Assembly (NCBI RefSeq): GCF_019977295.1
Contig: NZ_AP024651.1
Span: forward strand, 1,302,001-1,366,000
Direction: 5' to 3'
Length of the DNA stretch: 64,000 nucleotides
Origin: Arthrobacter sp. StoSoilB20
Lineage (GTDB): Bacteria; Actinomycetota; Actinomycetes; Actinomycetales; Micrococcaceae
Every line of letters starts with the position of its first letter. Position 1 is the first letter of the stretch. The notes beneath the pieces were generated by a model that was not told the origin of the DNA, ran no database searches, and saw only the letters and a list, made by a program, of their open reading frames with translations. A program made the position numbers and the translations under genes. Below, piece after piece: positions 53,528 through 64,000 of the stretch.

Positions 53528-54478
53528 TTACTTCTGGTTCTCGATGGCCCGTCGCAGGAAACCACCGGCTGCTTCCAAAGCACCCTTGGCTTGACCAGCC
53601 TCGATGCCGGTCAGAAGCACCAAAATGGCCGCCTTTACCGAACCACCCACGGAGTCCAAAGCCGCAGCAGCTTCCTCGGCAGAGACGCCGGTAGCGTGCT
53701 GGACGGTGCGCTGGGAGCGGGCCAGCAGCTTCTCATTCGTGGCGCGAAGATCCACCATGAGGTTCCCGTACGTCTTGCCGAGTTTCACCATCACCAACGT
53801 ACTGATCATGTTGAGGACAAGTTTCTGGGCCGTCCCTGAGTTCAGCCTTGTAGAGCCGGCAATGAACTCCGGACCTACAACGACTTCGATCGCTGCATCC
53901 GCGACGTGGCTTACGGCCGAGCCCTTGTTGCACGCCAGCGACGCCGTGAACGCGCCCCTCTTCCGTGCTTCTTCCAGCGCGCCGATCACGTACGGCGTCC
54001 TGCCGGAGGCCGTAATGCCCACGACGGCGTCCGCTTCAGTGACGTTGATATCGTGCAGGTCCCGTGCCCCGGCAGTTGCGTTGTCCTCGGCGTACTCCAC
54101 GGGGTGCTGGATCGCTTTGGTACCGCCCGCGATGAGCCCGACGACGAGTCCCGGCGGGGTGCCGAACGTTGGCGGGCACTCGCTTGCGTCGAGCACACCG
54201 AGACGCCCGGCCGTGCCGGCTCCCACGTACAAAAGGCGGCCACCGCGCTGGAGCCGCTCCGCAACGGCGTCGACCGTTTGGACGATTGCGGGACTGGCGG
54301 CCTCAACGGCAGCGTGTACTCCTGCACTGTGGGCAAGCATCGCGGAGACCAGTTCCTCGGTTCCCAGGATATCCAGGTTTTCCAGGCCGTCTGCCGTGGC
54401 CTCGGTCGCCAACCCGGCGAGTTCCGTGCGCAGGCCCGCTAGTTTGTCGGCGTTAGTCGGGCCAGTTTGTTCCGTCAC
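53528..54478 (-). CDS. murQ: N-acetylmuramic acid 6-phosphate etherase
   Basis: 316 residues from a GTG at 54478, overlapping the kinase gene by 26 bases. It has the SIS-domain signature of MurQ: GGRLLYVGAGTAGRLGVLDA, SECPPTFGTPPGLVVGLIAG, VVGITASGRTPYVIGALEEA and, C-terminally, STRLNSGTAQKLVLNMISTL. It removes the lactyl ether to give GlcNAc-6-phosphate from MurNAc-6-phosphate. The C-terminal three-helix part (VQHATGVSAEEAAAALDSVG) is complete. It links peptidoglycan recycling to amino-sugar metabolism. Confidence 0.95.
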   Translation of the reverse strand: MTEQTGPTNADKLAGLRTELAGLATEATADGLENLDILGTEELVSAMLAHSAGVHAAVEAASPAIVQTVDAVAERLQRGGRLLYVGAGTAGRLGVLDASECPPTFGTPPGLVVGLIAGGTKAIQHPVEYAEDNATAGARDLHDINVTEADAVVGITASGRTPYVIGALEEARKRGAFTASLACNKGSAVSHVADAAIEVVVGPEFIAGSTRLNSGTAQKLVLNMISTLVMVKLGKTYGNLMVDLRATNEKLLARSQRTVQHATGVSAEEAAAALDSVGGSVKAAILVLLTGIEAGQAKGALEAAGGFLRRAIENQK

Positions 54479-55397
54479 GGTGGATGTACCTTTCCTGGAT
54501 GAGCCCGCGGCGCGTCGCAGCGAGGGCAGCACCGTCCAAGCCATCGCCGAGCGGTGCAACCACCTCAATCCCAGCCGAAGCGAGGGACTTCCGCAAGAGC
54601 GACGCGAAGAAGTCCGATCCCACCACTCCGCCCAGGAGCGCCACGCGGGACGAACCGGCCGCCTCGCCGTTGGCCAGCTTCACGGTGCGGGTCAGGATGC
54701 GGCACGCCTCGCCGATGATGTCATGCGCGACGGCGTCGCCCGCCTCCGCTGCGTGCAGAACCAGCGGCGCGAAACGGGCCATGGCGCGGTAGGGGTTCTC
54801 ATGGGCGGCGAGCCACCCCGGGAGCATCGCCGGCGACTCAACCAGAGCGGCCGCCGCGGCCGACAACGAGGTGGCCGGGCCGCCGTCGTACGCTTCAAGG
54901 ACGGCCTGAAGTCCTTGCTGTCCAATCCACCGTCCACTGCCCCGATCACCCAGATAGGGTCCCCAGCCGTCGGCCCGATGCAGGACGCCGGCTTCATCGA
55001 AACGGAAGGCCACGGCACCGGTACCCACAATGAGCGTGGTCCCCGGGGCTCCCTGGAGTGCGCCGAGTTGGGCGGCCGTAGCGTCAGAGAGGACCGCAGC
55101 GGGGACGCTGAATCTCCTGGACAACATGGTGGCGAGTTCCTGCGACTTCTCCGCAGATGCTTCGACGCCGGCCACTGCGGCACCCACGCTGGTCACGGCA
55201 CCGACGGGCAGGCCGGGCGGCAACATGCTGAGCGTTTCGAGAAGGAGCTCGAACGCCAGGGTGGGTCCGTTGTCCACGTGCACGCCGGCGAAGCCGTGCT
55301 GGTCGGCAGCCCCCAGCAATTCAGAGCCGCTGCGCAACTCCACGCGGCAACGGCTCTTCCCAACATCGGCAACAAGAACAACCTCGGTGGCTTCCAT
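54453..55397 (-). CDS. BadF/BadG-type N-acetyl sugar kinase
   Basis: 314 residues from an ATG at 55397. The actin-like ATPase fold shows phosphate-1 VLVADVGKSRCRVEL (DxG), the linker VTSVGAAVAGVEAS, the phosphate-2 strand LIVGTGAVAFRF near residue 122 and the GWGPYLGDRGSGRWIGQQGL motif typical of N-acetylglucosamine/MurNAc kinases. The adenosine motif is VALLGGVVGSDFF near 262. Next to murQ it most likely phosphorylates MurNAc at O6, like MurK of clostridia, supplying the MurQ substrate without a PTS. GlcNAc is an alternative substrate. Confidence 0.87.
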   Translation of the reverse strand: MEATEVVLVADVGKSRCRVELRSGSELLGAADQHGFAGVHVDNGPTLAFELLLETLSMLPPGLPVGAVTSVGAAVAGVEASAEKSQELATMLSRRFSVPAAVLSDATAAQLGALQGAPGTTLIVGTGAVAFRFDEAGVLHRADGWGPYLGDRGSGRWIGQQGLQAVLEAYDGGPATSLSAAAAALVESPAMLPGWLAAHENPYRAMARFAPLVLHAAEAGDAVAHDIIGEACRILTRTVKLANGEAAGSSRVALLGGVVGSDFFASLLRKSLASAGIEVVAPLGDGLDGAALAATRRGLIQERYIHRDGTNWPD

Positions 55398-55415
55398 GGA
55401 TCAACCCTATGTTGT

Positions 55416-55616
55416 GAGGCCCGCTCTGCAGGGTTTGGGGCCCGTTTAGTGGGCAGAGCGGGCCTCGCAGTGGGTGGGCCCCTTCGTTGTGGGGCCTGTT
55501 CTGCAGGGTCTGGCGCTCGTTTAGTGGGCAGAGTGGGCCTCGCAGTGGGTGGGCCCCTTCGTTGTGGGGCCTGTTTTGCAGGGTTTGGGGCTGGTTTAGT
55601 GGGAAGAGTGGGCCTC
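55416..55616. repeat. Three hairpin-forming tandem repeats (75 bp period)
   Basis: GGGCCTCGCA recurs at 55460, 55535 and 55610. In the first unit GAGGCCCGCTCTGC (from 55416) pairs with GCAGAGCGGGCCTC ending at 55466. The following units vary (TGTGGGGCCTGTTCTGC, TGTGGGGCCTGTTTTGC) but keep the stem with G-U pairs. The array lies between the divergent MurNAc-kinase and endonuclease-domain genes. The same unit family recurs downstream at 56686-56925. Confidence 0.88.
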
Positions 55617-55651
55617 GCAACGCAGGGAGCACTTCTGTGGAGGAACAGTCC

Positions 55652-56650
55652 ATGCGCCCTCCGGGGGCCAAATCTGTGGATAACGCAACGCCGCCGACCG
55701 TTTCGCGCAAGCATGGTCCAATGCGCAAACCCATGCCCCTGCCGCCCGCGATCGACCCCGAAGGCTTCCTGGTCAGCGATGCCTACGCCGCCGGGGTCCC
55801 ACGCGGGAGGCTGCAATCAGCGGGCCTCGTCACACCTAGCCGGGGTATCCGTCTTAACCGAAGCGCTCGCCCGAACGTTGCCCTACTTGCCCGGCTGCAT
55901 ACGGCAGTCACTCCCAGGTGCGCGGTCAGCCATGTGACCTCTGCGCTCCTCTGGTCGATTCCCCTTCCGATATATCTGGAGGAGGAAGGCAACAACGGCT
56001 CGATACATGTGACGCGACGACACGAGATTGGACGAGTCAAACGTAGGGGAGTGATCGGGCATCGGGCGCCGCTCTTGGCCAAGGATGTTCGTGTAGTCAA
56101 CGGGGTGCAATTGACATCGCCTGAGTGGACATGGCTGGATCTAGCCCGGCACATGGGGCGGTCTTCGCTTGTGGCGGCCGGAGACTTTTTGTTGGCTCGG
56201 GAGAATCCGCTGTCATCGATCGAGGCCATCCAGGAAGTCATTGACCGGCGACCCAAAGTCAAGGGAATCAGGATGGCCCGGGAGATACTGCCGTTGCTTC
56301 GCGTTGGGGTCGACTCTCCGCAGGAATCCAGGCTGCGGTTGAAAATAGTCGACGCCGGGCTGCCAGAACCAGCGGTTACGCAGCCGGTCTTCGATGAACA
56401 CGGTAGATATGTATCCACGCCAGACCTTCAGTACAGGGAGTACAAAATTGCCATGGAGTATGAGGGCGACCATCATCGCTCCGACCCCGTGCAGTGGGGC
56501 AAAGACATCGAACGTGACGACCGGCTTCGGTCTATGGGCTGGATCGTGCTCAGGTTCTCCGACGTTCAAATGAAAAGTGGATGGGCCAACGCGGAACGTA
56601 AGGTGCGCGATGCATTGGTGTCGCGCGGGTGGCGGGGTCCGGCGTCGTAA
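55652..56650 (+). CDS. AbiEi-like N-terminus with Vsr/DUF559-type endonuclease domain
   Basis: 332 residues from the ATG at 55652 with GGAGGAA seven bases upstream. Residues about 25-200 have the AbiEi-like helix-rich actinobacterial pattern (GVPRGRLQSAGLVTPSRGIR, RCAVSHVTSALLWSIPLPI). Residues about 240-325 resemble a very-short-patch-repair/DUF559 nuclease: LQYREYKIAMEYEGDHHRS with acidic and His candidates, WGKDIERDDRLRSMGWIVLR and RFSDVQMKSGW. Such genes are common as singletons in actinobacteria, of unknown role. It is flanked on both sides by arrays of the same 74-75 bp repeat. Confidence 0.8.
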   Translation: MRPPGAKSVDNATPPTVSRKHGPMRKPMPLPPAIDPEGFLVSDAYAAGVPRGRLQSAGLVTPSRGIRLNRSARPNVALLARLHTAVTPRCAVSHVTSALLWSIPLPIYLEEEGNNGSIHVTRRHEIGRVKRRGVIGHRAPLLAKDVRVVNGVQLTSPEWTWLDLARHMGRSSLVAAGDFLLARENPLSSIEAIQEVIDRRPKVKGIRMAREILPLLRVGVDSPQESRLRLKIVDAGLPEPAVTQPVFDEHGRYVSTPDLQYREYKIAMEYEGDHHRSDPVQWGKDIERDDRLRSMGWIVLRFSDVQMKSGWANAERKVRDALVSRGWRGPAS

Positions 56651-56678
56651 TCCTGGGTCCTGGGTCCTGGGTCCTGGG
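56651..56678 (+). repeat. Four tandem TCCTGGG heptamers
   Basis: TCCTGGG is repeated four times directly after the nuclease gene stop codon. It precedes the larger 74-bp array and may be a slippage product. Confidence 0.8.
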
Positions 56679-56685
56679 TTGGGGT

Positions 56686-56925
56686 GTAGTGCGGGCCTCG
56701 CAATGCTGGGGGTGGGAGTTGTGGGGCCGGGTGTGCAGGGTTTGGGCCGGGCCAGGGGTGTAGTGCGGGCCTCGCAACGCTGGGGTGGGATTTGTGGGGC
56801 CGGGTGTGCAGGGTTTGGGCCGGGCCAAGGGTGCGTAGTGGGCCTCGCAACGTGGGGGTGGGATTTGTGGGGCCGGGTGTGCAGGGTTTGGGCCGGGCCA
56901 AGGGTGCAGAGTGGGCCTCGCAACG
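56686..56925. repeat. Tandem repeats (73-74 bp period) downstream of the nuclease gene
   Basis: GGGCCTCGCAA units begin near 56691, 56765, 56838 and 56911. Each full unit contains TGTGGGGCCGGGTGTGCAGG, then TTTGGGCCGGGCCA. The unit is clearly related to that of 55416-55616 (same GGGCCTCGCA and TGTGGGGCC landmarks, same orientation). It lies just upstream of purH, so it may also influence transcription entering purH. Confidence 0.88.
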
Positions 56926-57038
56926 GAAGGGTCGCAAAGACGCAAAACCGGGCCAACCACGAAACACGATAAACTGCCCGTATCCCACCACCCGCGAGAC
57001 TACCCGCGATATCTACGCGAACTAAGACGGAGACTTTT

Positions 57039-58709
57039 GTGAGCTTGACGCAGCTTGACCGTGTTCCCATCCGCCGTGCACTGATCTCGGTTTACGACAA
57101 GACGGGACTGGAGGAGCTCGCGAAGGGCCTGCATGCAGCCGGCGTCGCCATTGTTTCCACCGGCTCCACCGCCAAGAAGATCGCCGCCGCGGGCATCCCG
57201 GTGAAGGAAGTCGAAGAAGTCACCGGCTCCCCGGAAATGCTGGACGGCCGCGTCAAGACCCTGCACCCGCGAGTGCACGGTGGCATCCTGGCCGACCGCC
57301 GCGTCCCGGCCCACATGGACACCCTGGCCGGCATGGAGATCGAAACCTTCGACCTCGTCGTGGTCAACCTGTACCCGTTCGTCGAGACCGTGAAGTCCGG
57401 TGCGCCCCAGGACGACGTTGTTGAGCAGATCGACATCGGAGGCCCCGCCATGGTGCGTTCGGCTGCGAAGAACCACGCCGCCGTCGCCATTGTCACGGAC
57501 CCCAACTTCTACGGCGCAGTAGTCGACGCCGCAGCTCACGGGGGCTTCGACCTCAACACCCGCCGCCGGTTGGCTGCCAAGGCCTTCGCGCACACGGCCA
57601 GCTACGACAACGCTGTTGCTTCCTGGACCGCCAGCCAGTTCCTGGACGAAGACGGCGACGGCATCATCGACTGGCCCGCCTACGCAGGCCTGTCCCTGGA
57701 ACGCTCCGAGGTCCTCCGCTACGGCGAAAACCCGCACCAGCAGGCCGCGCTTTACGTGGACAAAGCTGCTCCGGCGGGCATCGCCCAGGCCGACCAGCTG
57801 CACGGCAAGGCCATGAGCTACAACAACTTCGTCGACGCCGATGCCGCCCTCCGTGCCGCCTTCGACTTCGCCGAGCCGGCCGTTGCGATCATCAAGCACG
57901 CCAACCCGTGTGGTGTGGCCGTTGGTTCCGCCGACGCTGCAGACCCGATCGCGGACGCCCACGCCAAGGCACACGCTTGCGACCCCGTCTCCGCTTTCGG
58001 CGGCGTCATTGCGGCGAACCGCACCGTCACCGCAGGCATGGCCCGCACGGTTGCGGACATCTTCACCGAGGTTGTCATCGCCCCGGACTTCGAGCCCGAA
58101 GCGGTGGAGATCCTCTCCAAGAAGAAGAACATCCGCCTCCTTGCCCTGCCCGAGGGCTATGGCCGCTACCCGTCGGAGATGCGCCAGGTTTCCGGCGGCG
58201 TCCTGGTCCAGATGTCCGACAAGGTAGATGCCGACGGCGACAACCCGGCCAACTGGACCCTCGCTGCCGGCGAAGCCGCAGACGAAGCAACGCTCGCCGA
58301 CCTCGCCTTCGCCTGGACCGCTTGCCGCGCGGCAAAGTCCAACGCAATCCTGATCGCCAACCACGGTGCAGCCGTGGGCATCGGCATGGGCCAGGTCAAC
58401 CGCCTGGACTCCTGCCGCCTGGCCGTCGAGCGCGCCAACACGCTGGGCGTGACGGTGGAGTCCGACGTCGAAGGTGCGGGCGGCGCGTCCAACACCAGCG
58501 GTGCCAACGCACCTGAGCGCGCACGCGGTGCCGTTGCATCTTCCGACGCGTTCTTCCCGTTCGCTGACGGCCTGCAGATCCTGATCGACGCCGGTGTCCG
58601 CGCTGTCGTCCAGCCGGGCGGTTCAGTCCGCGACGAGGAAGTCATCGCCGCAGCCAACGCCGCCGGCATCACGATGTACTTCACCGGCGCACGCCACTTC
58701 TTCCACTAA
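57039..58709 (+). CDS. purH: Bifunctional AICAR formyltransferase / IMP cyclohydrolase
   Basis: 556 residues from a GTG at 57039 (GGAG upstream). The N-terminal MGS-like cyclohydrolase domain carries [20 protein letters not shown] and [20 protein letters not shown]. The C-terminal AICAR formyltransferase domain has [39 protein letters not shown] with catalytic Lys-His, and the end [20 protein letters not shown]. It performs the last two steps of IMP synthesis. It is transcribed alone here, with its own gap of 388 bases filled by repeats. Confidence 0.97.
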   Translation: MSLTQLDRVPIRRALISVYDKTGLEELAKGLHAAGVAIVSTGSTAKKIAAAGIPVKEVEEVTGSPEMLDGRVKTLHPRVHGGILADRRVPAHMDTLAGMEIETFDLVVVNLYPFVETVKSGAPQDDVVEQIDIGGPAMVRSAAKNHAAVAIVTDPNFYGAVVDAAAHGGFDLNTRRRLAAKAFAHTASYDNAVASWTASQFLDEDGDGIIDWPAYAGLSLERSEVLRYGENPHQQAALYVDKAAPAGIAQADQLHGKAMSYNNFVDADAALRAAFDFAEPAVAIIKHANPCGVAVGSADAADPIADAHAKAHACDPVSAFGGVIAANRTVTAGMARTVADIFTEVVIAPDFEPEAVEILSKKKNIRLLALPEGYGRYPSEMRQVSGGVLVQMSDKVDADGDNPANWTLAAGEAADEATLADLAFAWTACRAAKSNAILIANHGAAVGIGMGQVNRLDSCRLAVERANTLGVTVESDVEGAGGASNTSGANAPERARGAVASSDAFFPFADGLQILIDAGVRAVVQPGGSVRDEEVIAAANAAGITMYFTGARHFFH

Positions 58710-58842
58710 TCCCCACCGCCGCCCTAACCCTCGCTGCGCTTCGGCCAGGGAACGGGCGGCGTGGGCCAGCCTGGCGCGCAAGCGCTGAGCACCACGGTGC
58801 GCTGAGCATCACAGCGCACCAAGCACAAAGAACCACAGCGAA

Positions 58843-58876
58843 ACGGCGGCCGCCCCCGGTAGGGGACGGCCGCCGT
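58843..58876. terminator. Bidirectional terminator hairpin between purH and protease gene
   Basis: ACGGCGGCCG at 58843-58852 pairs perfectly with CGGCCGCCGT at 58867-58876, with inner CCCC/GGGG pairing. It sits between two converging genes and is followed by a short T-stretch (GCTTTAT). Confidence 0.75.
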
Positions 58877-58928
58877 CGTGCTTTATCCGCACATTCTTAA
58901 CAGGGACGTGCGTGGCAATTCAGGAGCG

Positions 58929-59930
58929 CTATGACGCCGCTGCGGTGTTGTACGTGGACTGGATGACGGTGCCCCAGTACGGGCCGTACATGGTGCTGGA
59001 GTTGCTGCCGTATCCGTAGCTGTTCACGGAGTTCTGGTAGCCGGAGGAGCTGGTGCCGATGAACCACGGACCGCCCGAGGAACCACCGGTCATGTTGCAG
59101 GGGATTCCCTGGCTGTTGAACTGCGGATTGTAGGGATCGTTGGTGGCCTTGCCGGAGCAGCTCTTGAGCGATTCACCGTTGAAGGGCGAGGCTGCCGGGT
59201 AGCCGAAGGACTTGTAGCTCAGGCCGCGGGCGGCGTTGAACTGGACGCCCGAGGAACCGACGACGTCGGCGAGCTTCTGGCCGTTGAGGGTGTTCATGAC
59301 AGCGAAGGCGGTGTCGTACTGCATGTTGCCATTGGAGGCCCACTGGGTGGGGGAGTACAGCGCCTTTGCCGTCCACTTCCCATAGGGTGCCGCGCCGTTG
59401 AGGTAGGCAGGCACGAAGACGAAGTTGGTTGCGTAAGCGCCGGGGCCTTCGTTGACGCAGTGGCCGGCAGTGGAGACCGTGCTCTTGTTGGCTGCGGTGA
59501 CGGAGTTTCCGGAGCAGACGTAGTTGGAGCCGCCCAGGGTGAAGAAGATCTTGCCGATGTGCTTGACCGGAGTTTCGCTCTGGTTGACCTTGCGGTCGAT
59601 GGTTGTGGAATCAGCTGCGGGTGCCTGGCCGGCGATGCTGCTGACGGCGCCCGGGGCTTCGGTGACCGGGGCTTTGCCGACGTTGAGGAGTTTGCCGCGT
59701 TCCAGTGCTTTTGCGGAGAGGATCTCACCGGACTTGGCATTCTTCATGCGTTCCGGCGTCCAGTAGTCTGCAGCGCCGGTGTCCGACACTGCATGGCTGC
59801 TGACCGCAGCGCCGCTGGAGTCTGTGGTGTTGACCGGTGCCGCGTTGGCGCTGGTGGTTCCAACCAACGCCAGGATTGCGGCAGCGGACAGACTCAGCAG
59901 GCTTGTGGCCAGGGTCTTGGTTTTTGTCAC
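58929..59930 (-). CDS. Secreted trypsin-like serine protease
   Basis: 333 residues from a GTG at 59930 with AGGA six bases upstream. A signal peptide (TKTKTLATSLLSLSAAAILA, cleavage near ANA-AP around residue 31) and a propeptide of about 90 residues precede a chymotrypsin-fold domain. The catalytic triad is His157 (STAGHC), Asp206 (QYDTAF) and Ser285 (GGSSGGPW). Cys pairs (VCSGN/GHC and SCSG/IPC) suggest disulfides. It resembles the glutamyl-endopeptidase/V8-like secreted enzymes of soil actinobacteria. Cleavage specificity is not clear from sequence. Confidence 0.92.
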   Translation of the reverse strand: MTKTKTLATSLLSLSAAAILALVGTTSANAAPVNTTDSSGAAVSSHAVSDTGAADYWTPERMKNAKSGEILSAKALERGKLLNVGKAPVTEAPGAVSSIAGQAPAADSTTIDRKVNQSETPVKHIGKIFFTLGGSNYVCSGNSVTAANKSTVSTAGHCVNEGPGAYATNFVFVPAYLNGAAPYGKWTAKALYSPTQWASNGNMQYDTAFAVMNTLNGQKLADVVGSSGVQFNAARGLSYKSFGYPAASPFNGESLKSCSGKATNDPYNPQFNSQGIPCNMTGGSSGGPWFIGTSSSGYQNSVNSYGYGSNSSTMYGPYWGTVIQSTYNTAAAS

Positions 59931-62508
<2,578 letters not shown>

Positions 62509-62513
62509 TCCTT

Positions 62514-62556
62514 CGAGCTCGGGTGCCTTTCACGGGCGCCCGAGCTCCGAGTTTTT
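62514..62556 (+). terminator. Terminator hairpin after icd
   Basis: GAGCTCGGG and CCCGAGCTC pair across a 15-base loop that contains a further GGTGCC/GGCGCC pairing, followed by GAGTTTTT. The T-run is shared with the start of the next palindrome. Confidence 0.8.
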
Positions 62557-62607
62557 GTACAGATAATGCCCCCAAGACGCGGTCTTGGGGGCATTATCTG
62601 TACAAAA
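62552..62607. terminator. Long perfect palindrome, bidirectional terminator
   Basis: A 26-27 base arm starting TTTTGTACAGATAATGCCCC is matched by its exact complement around a 2-4 base centre (near 62580), ending GTACAAAA. The T-tract on one side and A-tract on the other would terminate icd and the convergent oxidase gene alike. The arms are unusually long and perfect for a terminator. Confidence 0.85.
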
Positions 62608-62610
62608 CTC

Positions 62611-63720
62611 CTAGCGGTTAGCGCGGAACCGCTCCGGTGCCACGCCGCCGTCGACGATGTCCTTCAGCACCCGGCCAATAGCCGGGGTGAACTTGAACCC
62701 GTGGCCCGAGAAACCGGCGCCCACCACCAACGGCCCAAAGCTGTCCAGCACAAAGTCCTCGTTGGGCGTGGTGGTGTAGGTGCAGCTGATGGGAACTGCG
62801 GTGGAAGGGTCGACGCCGGGCAGCCACTCTTCTGCGTACCGCACCAACGCTTCGAGCTGCTGCGGGATGGGCTCGAACGTGCGCTCGTCGGGGTCCATGA
62901 CGGGCCCCACTCCGTGCCAGCCTGCTTTGACGCCTTCGCCTGGGGTGAGCATGCCGTAGACGGGGCTGAACCAGTATTCGTAGAGTTCGTTGTTCGGATC
63001 GGGATCAGGGCTGTGGTTGAAGCCAGGCCACACCAGCGTGTCGTCTGTGGGGGTGAAGTGGGCGGGCTGTTCCTGGGTCACCACCAAGGCCGGGAGCTTG
63101 GCGAGTCCGTTCAGGACCTTCGGGGTCCAGGCACCCGCTGCCACCACTACCCGGGCAGCCATGTACTCGGTCTCTTCGGTCACTACCACCACCGACTCGG
63201 GGCCATCGATGCGGATGTCCCGGACCGGCGTCGAATACTTGAAAACGGCGCCGTGGGCTTCTGCGGACTTGCGCAGCGCCACCAGGGCGTCCGCCGAACG
63301 GATCCGGCCGGAGCCGGGCACGAAGAGGACGTCCGTGGCGAAGTTCATTCCGCGCCAGCGGTTGGCGGCTTCTTCGGCGGAGATGAAGTAGCTTTCGACG
63401 CCGCGTTCCTCGTGGGCCTCCCTGACCTGCTTCAGGCGGGGAAGGTTGCCATGGTTCGCCAATCCCACCATGTCCAACAGGGGAGCCCCGTGCTCGGCCG
63501 CGAGTTCGTCCCAGAGTGTCTTGGATTCGGCCAGGAGATCGAGGTAGTCGGCCTCGGCGTAGGCGGTGTTGAAGTTGCGGGTTGCGCCGTGCGAAGCGCC
63601 GATGTGGTGTCCGGCCTCAAATTGTTCCAACAGAACCACCGAGCGCCCGGCCCGGGCGAGTTGCCAGGCGGCAGCTGATCCCATGGCTCCTCCGCCAACA
63701 ACCACAACGTCAACCTGCAT
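62611..63720 (-). CDS. Monomeric sarcosine oxidase / N-methyltryptophan oxidase-like flavoenzyme
   Basis: 369 residues from an ATG at 63720 (GGAG five bases upstream); a GTG at 63735 is possible. The FAD-binding start is VDVVVVGGGAMGSAAAWQLA. HIGASHGATRNFNTAY matches the family's substrate loop, and VPISCTYTTTPNEDFVLDSF contains the Cys expected to hold FAD covalently. The C-terminus GAGFSGHGFKFTPAIGRVLK is typical of monomeric sarcosine oxidase and SolA. It would oxidise an N-methyl amino acid to formaldehyde, H2O2 and the amine. It lies 145 bases downstream of a phnE-like gene on the same strand. Confidence 0.88.
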   Translation of the reverse strand: MQVDVVVVGGGAMGSAAAWQLARAGRSVVLLEQFEAGHHIGASHGATRNFNTAYAEADYLDLLAESKTLWDELAAEHGAPLLDMVGLANHGNLPRLKQVREAHEERGVESYFISAEEAANRWRGMNFATDVLFVPGSGRIRSADALVALRKSAEAHGAVFKYSTPVRDIRIDGPESVVVVTEETEYMAARVVVAAGAWTPKVLNGLAKLPALVVTQEQPAHFTPTDDTLVWPGFNHSPDPDPNNELYEYWFSPVYGMLTPGEGVKAGWHGVGPVMDPDERTFEPIPQQLEALVRYAEEWLPGVDPSTAVPISCTYTTTPNEDFVLDSFGPLVVGAGFSGHGFKFTPAIGRVLKDIVDGGVAPERFRANR

Positions 63721-63865
63721 GCCTGCTCCGTTCACACCCGGCCCGCTTCAGGACCGTGGCCACAATCTGGGGCCACCTCCCATTCTGCCCCCACTGACCC
63801 AACTCGGTGACAGCGAACGTCGCAATGAGGACTCAGTGGAACGTTAGTTGGGCAACAAGGCAGCG

Positions 63866-64000
63866 TTAGGCGGCCAGACGCCTGCGGATCCACGCGGAGA
63901 ACTGGTCCACCACGATGATCAGCACCAACACGATCAGGATGTGGGTGAGCATGGAGTCGAACTGGAACGACTTAATGGACTGGTTGATCAACAGCCCGAT
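63866..64000 (-). CDS. phnE: Phosphonate-type ABC permease PhnE (C-terminal fragment)
   Basis: Only the last 44 codons are inside the window. They read FQFDSMLTHILIVLVLIIVV (helix) and end DQFSAWIRRRLAA before a TAA at 63868-63866. This matches the C-terminal helix and basic tail of PhnE-type permeases for phosphonates. The rest, and the expected phnC/phnD partners, lie beyond the right edge. Confidence 0.7.
   Translation of the reverse strand: MGLLINQSIKSFQFDSMLTHILIVLVLIIVVDQFSAWIRRRLAA

Noticed and set aside
57000..58364. 454-codon open frame antisense to purH
   Set aside because: Same reason: purH is unmistakable in the sense strand and the antisense product is Val/Gly-rich low-information sequence.

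Overview
The window is GC-rich, densely coded DNA from an actinobacterium, most likely Arthrobacter or Paenarthrobacter. Pointers are a monomeric NADP isocitrate dehydrogenase, a PerM/DUF6350 membrane protein next to purN, a divergent HspR-like/Hsp20 pair, many GTG starts, a monomeric-sarcosine-oxidase-like flavoenzyme and a PhnE-type permease. No rRNA, tRNA, CRISPR array or intact insertion sequence was found. All family names come from reading motifs, not from a search.

Bases 1-29,460 are an accessory, defence-rich region. A truncated ARPP-1-like gene and a NrtR-like Nudix regulator diverge around a palindrome. An unrecognised protein and an HTH-HNH endonuclease follow. A compact minus-strand operon (11,271-4,026) encodes a Swt1-type HEPN/DUF3320 protein, a PLD-SNF2 translocase and a MmeI/YeeA-type DNA methyltransferase. 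On the plus strand come McrB, McrC and a lipase-like protein with a glycine-rich membrane segment. After a secreted beta-propeller protein, a broken flavin oxidoreductase and a small membrane protein lie a DUF1778/GNAT toxin-antitoxin pair and a complete Wadjet operon (jetA-jetB-jetC-jetD, reading 29,457 to 22,769).

Bases 29,460-41,800 hold a cold-shock gene with a structured leader, a small ABC exporter, a large LuxR-type (LAL) regulator, an amino-acid permease, an MFS transporter, and several single genes: a pRiA4b-like protein, a uridine-kinase-like P-loop protein, a tyrosine phosphatase and an Excalibur lipoprotein. Upstream of both the LAL gene and the MFS gene are arrays of a CACCTA motif at about 21-22 bp spacing, with an identical 14-base promoter-proximal core. 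This looks like an undescribed phased operator.

Bases 41,800-48,700 hold UDP-sugar dehydrogenase, a GT4 glycosyltransferase, a divergent secreted propeller protein sharing its C-terminal repeats with the one at 18.4 kb, and a heat-shock group (HspR-like, Hsp20, J-domain protein).

Bases 48,700-64,000 are mostly housekeeping: DUF6350, purN, purH, icd, a secreted serine protease, a MurNAc-recycling operon (BadF kinase, MurQ, MFS) lying between purN and purH, a sarcosine-oxidase-like enzyme and the end of phnE. Three arrays of hairpin-forming tandem repeats lie here; two of them flank an endonuclease-domain gene.
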